A DNA stretch of 7,382 nucleotides from Deltaproteobacteria bacterium (GTDB lineage: Bacteria; Desulfobacterota; Desulfuromonadia; Desulfuromonadales; BM103): NCBI GenBank assembly GCA_019313105.1, contig JAFDBW010000029.1, forward strand, positions 1-7,382. The letters are read 5' to 3'. The position numbers were made by a program, and so were the translations under genes. Of the stretch, positions 1-4,756 are shown piece after piece. Under the pieces are notes generated by a model. That model saw only the letters and a list, made by a program, of their open reading frames with translations, did no database searches and was not told the DNA's origin. The first letter of the stretch is position 1. Every line of letters begins with the position of its first letter.

Positions 1-612
1 ACCCTGGGACATCGAAAGCGTGGTAACGTTGAATGGCACCAGGTCGCCTATTTGTGCCTGGGCGGGTTTTTGGGCGCGCTGTGCGGAGCATGGCTGGCCT
101 CTCAACTCAGCGGTATCTGGCTGAAAGGCCTGTTCGGCATCATGCAGATACTTGTCGCGACAAAACTGTTTATCTTCCACCCCAGGCTTCCACCGGTACG
201 CAATAATTCTGTTTCAACAAGCCCGCTCCTGGCAGTTGGTTTTGCAGGCGGCGTCTTCAGTGCGTTTTTCGGCGTCGGCGGTGGTGTGATTGCTGTGCCG
301 CTGATGGTTATTGCCCTGAGTTTCCCTATTCACCTGGCCGTTGGCAACTCGAGCGCCCTGATCGTCATTTCATCCCTGTCAGGAGCCCTGTCGTACATGC
401 ATCATGGTTGGGGTATTGACGCTTTGCCGCCATTTTCACTCGGATACGTCAATGTTCTGGTGTTCCTGCTGGTTGCACCTTTCACCATCGGTATGGCTCG
501 GTTGGGGGTGCGTGTTGCCAGTCGCACGGCCCATGATAAACTGGTAAAGGTGTTCGCCGTCCTATTGGTGTTTGTCGGCCTGCGAATGATATACAGCGCA
601 TGGTTCGGCTGA
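1..612 (+). CDS. TauE/SafE-family membrane permease, 5' end missing
   Basis: The frame is open from the first base, so the true start lies upstream; the TTG at 52 is internal. The 203 visible residues are the C-terminal part of a protein that is usually about 250-270 residues long. The visible start has the HRKRGNVEW-like loop common in this family, then a helix rich in G, A and L. The second half carries the conserved repeat core FGVGGGVIAVPLM at about residues 91-103, followed by HLAVGNSSALIVISSLSGAL. At least five or six hydrophobic segments are visible. Family members are inner-membrane transporters of sulfite, sulfoacetate or other sulfur and organic anions, but the substrate cannot be read from the sequence. 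It ends 19 bp before amrB, so the two are probably in one operon. Family assignment is firm; function is not. Confidence 0.9.
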   Translation, partial: TLGHRKRGNVEWHQVAYLCLGGFLGALCGAWLASQLSGIWLKGLFGIMQILVATKLFIFHPRLPPVRNNSVSTSPLLAVGFAGGVFSAFFGVGGGVIAVPLMVIALSFPIHLAVGNSSALIVISSLSGALSYMHHGWGIDALPPFSLGYVNVLVFLLVAPFTIGMARLGVRVASRTAHDKLVKVFAVLLVFVGLRMIYSAWFG

Positions 613-631
613 TTCTGTCGGAGGTCCCGTT

Positions 632-1435
632 ATGTTGCGTACCGCTGTCGTTGCCGGGCAGTTCTACCCGGGTCAGAGAGAATCTCTGCTCAAGTCCGTC
701 ACGGCCCTGATGCCGACAACTTCTCTGCAAAAGACTGCAATCGGGGTTATGTCGCCGCACGCGGGCTATATCTATTCCGGCAAAGTTGCCGGACAGACGT
801 TTGCCGGCGTCAAGATTCCTTCTGAAGTCATCATCCTTGGCCCGAATCACCATGGTCACGGCCATGTCGCTGCAGTTTACGCCAGCGGAGCCTGGGAGAC
901 CCCCCTCGGAGAAACGCTGATTTCTGCAAAACTCGCTGATCGGGTCCTCAGGGAATGTCCAATGGCGGCAGAAGACACCCTTGCACATCGGTTTGAACAT
1001 TCCCTCGAAGTGCAACTGCCTTTTCTGCAGTTGAAGGCACCGGAGACCAGCATTGTGCCAATCTGCATCAGCCGCATGCCACTTGACCTGCTGCTCGAAA
1101 TGGGCAATGGCCTTGCCCGGGCGATCTCATCCTGCGCCGAGCGGCCTCTGATAATTGCAAGCACTGATATGACTCATTACGAGTCCGGGAAAAGTGCCAG
1201 GGCGAAGGATTTCATGGCGCTGGGAAAAGTCCTGGAGATGGACCCCGAAGGTCTTTTCGACGTGGTCTTTGATAACAGGATCTCGATGTGCGGAGTCCTC
1301 CCGACCGTGGTCATGCTTCAGGCTGCAAAAAATCTCGGCGCTGAAAAGGCAGAGCTGATTCTATACAGCAATTCAGGTGATGTCACCGGCGACCAGTCCG
1401 AAGTGGTCGGTTATGCAGGGGTGATGATTTCCTGA
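632..1435 (+). CDS. amrB: AmmeMemoRadiSam system protein B (MEMO1 family)
   Basis: This 267-residue protein has the normal full length of bacterial MEMO proteins. The ATG is preceded by GGAGG at 620-624 with 7 bp spacing. Family motifs appear in order: AGQFYPG near residue 8, SPHAGYIYSG at 41-50, LGPNHHGHG at 69-77, EHSLEVQLPFLQ at 122-133, STDMTHYE at 177-184, MCGVLPTVV at 219-227, and SGD...VVGYAGV at the C-terminus. MEMO is related in fold to class III extradiol dioxygenases. H43, H73/H74, D179 and H182 match the metal-site region of human MEMO1, while the cysteine of the human SSQC segment appears to be replaced (SNSGD here). It is predicted cytoplasmic, with no signal peptide. The AMMECR1-like and radical SAM partners that name the system are not in this window. 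The biochemical role of bacterial members is not settled. Confidence 0.92.
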   Translation: MLRTAVVAGQFYPGQRESLLKSVTALMPTTSLQKTAIGVMSPHAGYIYSGKVAGQTFAGVKIPSEVIILGPNHHGHGHVAAVYASGAWETPLGETLISAKLADRVLRECPMAAEDTLAHRFEHSLEVQLPFLQLKAPETSIVPICISRMPLDLLLEMGNGLARAISSCAERPLIIASTDMTHYESGKSARAKDFMALGKVLEMDPEGLFDVVFDNRISMCGVLPTVVMLQAAKNLGAEKAELILYSNSGDVTGDQSEVVGYAGVMIS

Positions 1436-1633
1436 GTCTCTAATACTTGCCACATCCCCAGATTTCAGGTATAAACGGGTCACTTTTCTTGAATGACTCG
1501 CTTCTGCATGTTGCAAACTAATTTTTGCCACAAAAACTAAAATCACAAAGCAAGTATGAGGCATTGGGTCATATCGATTTATTGACTTTGTGTCTTGGGG
1601 CCTTAGTGGCTTGCCGTTATCTGGAGAATCATG

Positions 1634-3028
1634 ATGTCTGAATTACGTGTACGTTTTGCCCCGAGTCCGACCGGTTATCTGCATATCGGCGGAGCCCGAA
1701 CCGCCCTGTTCAACTACCTGCTGGCTCGCAAAGAGGGTGGTGTTTTTGTCCTGCGGATCGAGGACACTGACGTCGAGCGCTCCACCCAGGAATCGGTCGA
1801 TGCGATTCTTCAGGCAATGGACTGGCTGGGCCTGAGTTATGATGAAGGGCCTTTCTACCAGTCCGAACGATATGGCCTCTACAAGAGCAAGGTCGCCGAA
1901 CTCCTCGAAAAGGGCCATGCCTATCGATGTTACTGTACTCCCGAAGAACTCGACGCCAAGCGTAAGGCGGCCATACAGAGTGGCGGCAAACCCCGTTACG
2001 ATGGCACCTGCCGCAACAGGGCGGATCAGCCCGATACTCCATTCGTGATTCGGTTCAAAACCCCGTGTGACGGCACAACGGCATTTGTCGACCGTATCAA
2101 AGGGGCCATCTCTGTAGAAAACACCGAACTGGACGATCTGATCATCCAGCGAACCGACGGCAACCCGACTTACAACTTCGTGGTCGTGGTCGATGATGCA
2201 GAAATGGGCATCACACTGGTGATTCGCGGCGATGACCATGTCAACAATACAGTCCGCCAGATCCCGATGTATCAGGCCCTTGGCTATGAGGTGCCCGAAT
2301 TCGCCCACGTACCGATGATTCTCGGTGCCGACAAGAAACGCCTTTCCAAGCGTCACGGTGCCACTTCGGTGATGGCCTACCGGGAGATGGGTTATCTGCC
2401 GGAGGCGATGGTCAACTACCTTGTCCGCCTGGGATGGTCATGCGGCGACGAAGAGATTTTTTCCATGAACGATCTGATCGAAAAGTTCAGCCTGGAGAAT
2501 GTCGGCCGTTCTGCAGGAGTCTTCAATCCGGACAAACTCCTGTGGCTGAATGAGCATTATATCAAGACAGGTGACCCTGAGCGTCTCGCTGTACTGGTGA
2601 CGGAGATTCTTGCAGGGCAGGGGGTCGATACCGCATTGGGGCCGGATATGCCTGCAGTGGTTAAAACTCTTCAGGATCGCGCCAAGACCTTGGTTGAGAT
2701 GGCCGAAGGGGCGCACTTTTATTTCGAAGCTCCGGACACTTACGATGAGCAGGCGGCGGCCAAATTCCTCGCCTCGGATAAACGTGATGTTATTGAGTTG
2801 ACCATCAAACACTTAACCGGGCTCGCTGATTATTCCCATGATGGTGTTGAAACTGCGTTCAAAGCGGTCATGGAGGAGAGCGGCCTCAAGTTCGGAAAAA
2901 TTGGTCCAACAGTCCGCGTCGCGCTGGTGGGTGGTACGGTCAGTCCGAGCATTTACGATGTCGTCGCCGTACTCGGTAAGGATGCAGTTTTAACCAGATT
3001 GCAAAAGGCTCTTGCATCTCTCGGCTGA
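1634..3028 (+). CDS. gltX: glutamyl-tRNA synthetase
   Basis: Class I aminoacyl-tRNA synthetase that charges tRNA-Glu with glutamate, and also tRNA-Gln if the enzyme is non-discriminating. Two ATGs occur in tandem at 1631 and 1634. The second is preferred because GGAG at 1623-1626 is 7 bp from it but only 4 bp from the first. From 1634 the protein has 464 residues, normal for the family. The N-terminal Rossmann domain shows PSPTGYLHIGGARTALFNY with the HIGH-type signature at residues 17-20. KKRLSKRHG at about 234-242 is the KMSKS loop. A zinc-type insert has C99-x-C101, Y122 and C126 with the spacing of E. coli GluRS, but N128 stands at the usual histidine. DGNPTYNFVVVVDD is the conserved active-site strand. 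The helical anticodon-binding domain fills the C-terminal third. The gene is followed by tRNA-Gln and tRNA-Glu. No clear promoter was found in the 198-bp spacer upstream. Confidence 0.97.
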   Translation: MSELRVRFAPSPTGYLHIGGARTALFNYLLARKEGGVFVLRIEDTDVERSTQESVDAILQAMDWLGLSYDEGPFYQSERYGLYKSKVAELLEKGHAYRCYCTPEELDAKRKAAIQSGGKPRYDGTCRNRADQPDTPFVIRFKTPCDGTTAFVDRIKGAISVENTELDDLIIQRTDGNPTYNFVVVVDDAEMGITLVIRGDDHVNNTVRQIPMYQALGYEVPEFAHVPMILGADKKRLSKRHGATSVMAYREMGYLPEAMVNYLVRLGWSCGDEEIFSMNDLIEKFSLENVGRSAGVFNPDKLLWLNEHYIKTGDPERLAVLVTEILAGQGVDTALGPDMPAVVKTLQDRAKTLVEMAEGAHFYFEAPDTYDEQAAAKFLASDKRDVIELTIKHLTGLADYSHDGVETAFKAVMEESGLKFGKIGPTVRVALVGGTVSPSIYDVVAVLGKDAVLTRLQKALASLG

Positions 3029-3064
3029 TATCTATATCATGCGATTTCTTGGCGACAAAAATGC

Positions 3065-3093
3065 TTGACTCCCCATGGCAACTTTGTTAAAAA
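3065..3093 (+). promoter_or_regulatory. sigma70-type promoter of the tRNA-Gln/tRNA-Glu unit
   Basis: A TTGACT -35 box at 3065-3070 is followed by a 17-bp spacer and a TAAAAA -10 box at 3088-3093 (four of six consensus bases). The next bases, ACGCTCC, form a GC-rich discriminator like those of stringently controlled stable-RNA promoters. Transcription would start near 3100, only a few bases before the mature tRNA-Gln 5' end at 3107. Read-through from gltX, which lacks an obvious terminator, is also possible. Confidence 0.55.
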
Positions 3094-3106
3094 ACGCTCC
3101 TGCTTT

Positions 3107-3181
3107 TGGGGTGTAGCCAAGTGGTAAGGCAGCGGACTCTGACTCCGCCATTCGGGGGTTCAAATCCTCCCACCCCAGCCA
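3107..3181 (+). tRNA. tRNA-Gln, anticodon CTG
   Basis: A complete cloverleaf can be drawn. The acceptor stem pairs TGGGGTG (3107-3113) with CACCCCA (3171-3177), followed by discriminator G3178 and an encoded CCA at 3179-3181. The D stem is GCC/GGC. The anticodon stem is GCGGA/TCCGC with loop CTCTGAC, so the anticodon is CTG (3139-3141). The T stem is GGGGG/CCTCC with one G-U pair and loop TTCAAAT. The first pair is U1-A72, typical of bacterial tRNA-Gln and known as a recognition element for GlnRS and for the GatCAB amidotransferase. With C34 this isoacceptor should read CAG, so a TTG-anticodon species is expected elsewhere in the genome. Confidence 0.97.
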
Positions 3182-3192
3182 TAGTATCAACA

Positions 3193-3208
3193 GGGGAACA
3201 TTTTCCCC
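3193..3208 (+). other. hairpin in the spacer between the two tRNAs
   Basis: GGGGAA (3193-3198) pairs with TTCCCC (3203-3208) around a CATT loop. It sits in the 46-nt spacer of the probable tRNA-Gln/tRNA-Glu co-transcript. No T run follows the 3' arm, so it does not look like a terminator. It may fold the precursor or guide nuclease processing, which is an inference. Confidence 0.5.
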
Positions 3209-3227
3209 GTGAGAGCATAGTTACCAT

Positions 3228-3305
3228 GCGCTCATCGTCTAGCCTGGTCTAGGACATCGGCCTTTCACGCCGACGACAGGGGTTCGAATCCCCTTGGGCG
3301 TACCA
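3228..3305 (+). tRNA. tRNA-Glu, anticodon TTC
   Basis: The cloverleaf is complete. The acceptor pairs GCGCTCA (3228-3234) with TGGGCGT (3295-3301), then discriminator A3302 and an encoded CCA at 3303-3305. The D arm is GTC...GAC. The anticodon stem is TCGGC/GCCGA with loop CTTTCAC, giving anticodon TTC (3264-3266). The T stem is AGGGG/CCCCT with loop TTCGAAT. The acceptor holds two wobble pairs, G1-U72 and U5-G68. G1-U72 is unusual, since tRNA-Glu normally has G1-C72. TTC reads both GAA and GAG. It is probably co-transcribed with tRNA-Gln. Confidence 0.97.
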
Positions 3306-3313
3306 TTCAGAAG

Positions 3314-3344
3314 CCCTGCAAACGGAAACGTTTGCGGGGTTTTT
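3314..3344 (+). terminator. intrinsic terminator of the tRNA unit
   Basis: An 11-bp stem pairs CCCTGCAAACG (3314-3324) with CGTTTGCGGGG (3329-3339), with one T-G wobble, around a GAAA tetraloop. Five T residues follow at 3340-3344, with further T-rich sequence after. It starts 8 bp after the CCA of tRNA-Glu and should end the stable-RNA transcript. Confidence 0.93.
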
Positions 3345-3403
3345 GTTCTTCGGTGTTTTTTGTCTACTGCAGTTAGAGTTTCATCTCTCGGGAGGGCGTC
3401 ATC

Positions 3404-3715
3404 ATGTTTGACATAATGAGTGGCATGTTCTGTTTGGTCACGGCATCCGTAAGCCTAATATACGGTACGAGGATCGCCTGGATGTCCGGCAAAAAATGCG
3501 ATTTCAAGGAAGATCCACATAACAAGATACACATTGTACTCGAAAGCCTCCCGGCCGCCACAGCTGTCTATTTTTTTGGATTTATCATTCTGTTCGCATG
3601 TTTAATAGACGGCCCCCTAACCATCTTTGTCTCCTCTCTGACCAGCGCTATCCTACTTGCCGGGTTCGTGGTTTCGATGGCCATGCCAGAATTGAAACGC
3701 AAGCCGAACAACTAA
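3404..3715 (+). CDS. small three-helix membrane protein, unknown function
   Basis: This 103-residue ORF begins at an ATG with a strong Shine-Dalgarno GGGAGGG at 3390-3396. I do not recognise the family. Three hydrophobic segments are visible, at about residues 5-24, 48-68 and 72-92. The linker between the first two is polar and rich in Lys/Asp/His (residues 29-43), and the tail is basic (ELKRKPNN). The positive-inside rule places the N-terminus outside, the linker and C-terminus in the cytoplasm, and only a short turn (D69, G70) between helices two and three. There are three cysteines (C10, C32, C66) but no metal motif. It follows the tRNA terminator, so it must have its own promoter, which I could not place. 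The good ribosome-binding site and coherent topology support a real gene. A short overlapping minus-strand frame is a shadow. Confidence 0.72.
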   Translation: MFDIMSGMFCLVTASVSLIYGTRIAWMSGKKCDFKEDPHNKIHIVLESLPAATAVYFFGFIILFACLIDGPLTIFVSSLTSAILLAGFVVSMAMPELKRKPNN

Positions 3716-3819
3716 GTAGTAGAATTCTGCACAAGTTCCCTTGATGCATTGCAGATACGGGCTGGTTGCTTTATCCTGCATAAAATTTTAATCCAGAACA
3801 ACTCTAAAGGATATCGTTG

Positions 3820-4236
3820 ATGCAATTGACCTGGAACCCGGTCCTGAGCATTGGGAATGAAGAGATCGACAAACAACATATAGCTCTGTTTGGTTTTTTT
3901 GGCGATTTTGTTGATGGCTATTCGAGGGGCGAAGCCAAGGATAAATTACTTGAACTTCATGATCGTCTTGAAGATTATGTGGAACATCATTTCCAGGCAG
4001 AAGAGACTCTTACGCAACAGGTCAATTTACCTGACCTCAAAGAGCACAGGCGCAAACACCAGAACTTCCGGCTCCGTCTCTCTGATATGCACCAACAAAT
4101 CTCGAGCCAGGGTCCAACATTGATGAACATTATACAAACCAACAAAGCTCTGGTGTCCTGGCTGGTACAACACGTTCAGGATCTTGATCAGACTTTTGGT
4201 GAGTATCTAAAAGAGCACCCGCCTGGTCAGGTCTGA
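3820..4236 (+). CDS. bacteriohemerythrin (single-domain, O2-binding)
   Basis: A 138-residue four-helix hemerythrin that binds O2 at a non-heme di-iron site in the cytoplasm. The ATG at 3820 is chosen over the adjacent TTG at 3817 because AAAGGA at 3806-3811 is 8 bp from it. The N-terminus W5-x-P-x-L-x-I-G-N-x-x-I-D-x-Q-H20 is the family signature. All seven expected ligands are present: H20, H57 and E61 (HHFQAEE), H76 and H80 (EHRRKH), and H118 and D123 (WLVQHVQDLD). No methyl-accepting or cyclase domain is attached, so this is a free O2 carrier, scavenger or sensor of the kind abundant in anaerobes and microaerophiles. A weak promoter (TTGCAG at 3749, 17 bp, TATCCT at 3772) may drive it. No intrinsic terminator follows directly. 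Confidence 0.95.
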   Translation: MQLTWNPVLSIGNEEIDKQHIALFGFFGDFVDGYSRGEAKDKLLELHDRLEDYVEHHFQAEETLTQQVNLPDLKEHRRKHQNFRLRLSDMHQQISSQGPTLMNIIQTNKALVSWLVQHVQDLDQTFGEYLKEHPPGQV

Positions 4237-4300
4237 ACTTTTCATTGTTTATCTGACAACAAGATCCAGGAATGGTTTATCTCATCGCATAACTGTCTTT

Positions 4301-4345
4301 ACGGGAAGTAATATACGCAATTTTTGCCAGTTTTTAACTTCCCGT
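4301..4345. repeat. 9-bp perfect inverted repeat with nested hairpin
   Basis: ACGGGAAGT (4301-4309) and ACTTCCCGT (4337-4345) are exact reverse complements separated by 27 bases. Inside the loop, GCAA (4317-4320) pairs with TTGC (4324-4327) around TTT. It lies 65 bp after the bacteriohemerythrin stop and about 65 bp upstream of the -35 box at 4411. No T run follows the 3' arm, so it is not a standard intrinsic terminator. It could stabilise the 3' end of the hemerythrin mRNA or act as a DNA operator. Confidence 0.55.
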
Positions 4346-4410
4346 CTATTAATACGTCATTAAACAGTCTGCGCTGCGACAGTAAATATAAAAAACAATA
4401 TAAACAGATA

Positions 4411-4438
4411 TTGACATAAAGTAACAGTCCTGTATAAT
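4411..4438 (+). promoter_or_regulatory. perfect-consensus sigma70 promoter
   Basis: TTGACA (4411-4416) and TATAAT (4433-4438) both match the consensus exactly and are separated by 16 bp. The roughly 27 bp upstream of the -35 box are almost pure A/T with A-tracts, resembling an UP element. Transcription should start near 4445. This is the strongest promoter in the window. It points at the 39-codon ORF at 4500. Confidence 0.88.
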
Positions 4439-4453
4439 TCCCACATAAAGAGT

Positions 4454-4465
4454 GCGGGAAACCGC
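4454..4465 (+). other. GAAA-capped hairpin in the leader of the 39-aa ORF
   Basis: GCGG (4454-4457), loop GAAA (4458-4461) and CCGC (4462-4465) form a compact GNRA hairpin, extendable by a T-G pair. It begins about 10 nt from the predicted transcript 5' end. Such 5' hairpins can protect mRNA from decay. The flanking CCGCGGCCGG is a GC island within very AT-rich sequence. Confidence 0.5.
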
Positions 4466-4499
4466 GGCCGGTAAAAATAAATTATTGCGGAGATTGGTT

Positions 4500-4619
4500 A
4501 TGGCTGAAAACACAAATTTAAAGCGTTATTTGTTGACTGTAGCTCGAGGCCTCTATGTTTTGACGACCTGTGCAGTTGTTCTTTTGGCACTGTCTTTTTT
4601 GAATATAGGTGGGCACTAA
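4500..4619 (+). CDS. 39-residue single-span membrane protein, unknown
   Basis: The ORF begins at an ATG 7 bp after GGAG (4489-4492) and ends with TAA. The product starts MAENTNLKRYLL and has a polar, basic N-terminus (K8, R9, R16), one hydrophobic helix at about residues 18-36 that includes C24, and a short GGH tail. The positive-inside rule puts the N-terminus in the cytoplasm. I know no family for it. Its context is convincing: a perfect-consensus promoter at 4411-4438, a roughly 55-nt leader with a GNRA hairpin, and an intrinsic terminator 28 bp after the stop make an independent transcript of about 230 nt. Small proteins of this type often act as subunits or regulators of larger membrane complexes, but no partner can be named. 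The transcript could also work as a small RNA. Confidence 0.75.
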   Translation: MAENTNLKRYLLTVARGLYVLTTCAVVLLALSFLNIGGH

Positions 4620-4647
4620 GGCAAGCCAGAACAATAGTTTGTTGCAG

Positions 4648-4677
4648 AAAGGGCGGTCTGAAATGATCGCCTTTTTT
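4648..4677 (+). terminator. intrinsic terminator of the 39-aa ORF transcript
   Basis: GGCGGTC (4652-4658) pairs with GATCGCC (4665-4671), with one G-T wobble, around loop TGAAAT. Six T residues follow at 4672-4677. The preceding AAAG can pair with the first Ts and lengthen the stem. It closes the small transcript and insulates the TPR gene downstream. Confidence 0.92.
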
Positions 4678-4688
4678 GTTTCTGGTAG

Positions 4689-4735
4689 TTGACCTCCTTA
4701 AGCCACTCTAGTAAAACAGGCCCTGTTCCTATAAT
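4689..4735 (+). promoter_or_regulatory. candidate promoter with operator-like palindrome upstream of the TPR gene
   Basis: Two alternatives overlap. TTGACC (4689-4694), 17 bp, TAAAAC (4712-4717) is a moderate sigma70 promoter. TATAAT (4730-4735) is a perfect -10 box but has no good -35 box. Between them lies AACAGG-C-CCTGTT (4715-4727), a perfect 6-bp dyad around one base. It overlaps the first -10 box and sits in the spacer of the second, as expected for a repressor or activator site. The regulator is unknown. Confidence 0.45.
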
Positions 4736-4756
4736 GCCGATTTTAAGGATGGTACT

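Noticed and set aside
52..612. TTG at 52 as the start of the permease
   Set aside because: The frame is open to base 1 and the upstream residues match the family, so the TTG is an internal leucine codon.
482..1015. 177-codon open frame on the minus strand across the permease/amrB junction
   Set aside because: It overlaps two confidently identified genes and has no plausible domain.
1512..1530. Sigma54-like TGGCA...TTTGCA on the minus strand
   Set aside because: The GG and GC elements are 13 bases apart instead of the required 10, and no minus-strand gene follows.
1544..1592. CACAAAG/CTTTGTG 7-bp inverted repeat upstream of gltX
   Set aside because: The arms are short, the loop is 35 bases and there is no associated promoter element, so chance is a good explanation.
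1643..2356. 237-codon open frame on the minus strand inside gltX
   Set aside because: It lies wholly opposite a certain gltX with all its motifs, and its translation shows no recognisable family. It is a shadow of gltX codon structure.
3193..3208. Terminator between the two tRNAs
   Set aside because: The hairpin has no T run after its 3' arm, and tRNA-Glu downstream has no promoter of its own that I can see.
3228..4677. Genomic island inserted at the tRNA-Glu gene
   Set aside because: Small genes of unknown function follow the tRNA, but no integrase is present and no second copy of the tRNA 3' end is found in the window.
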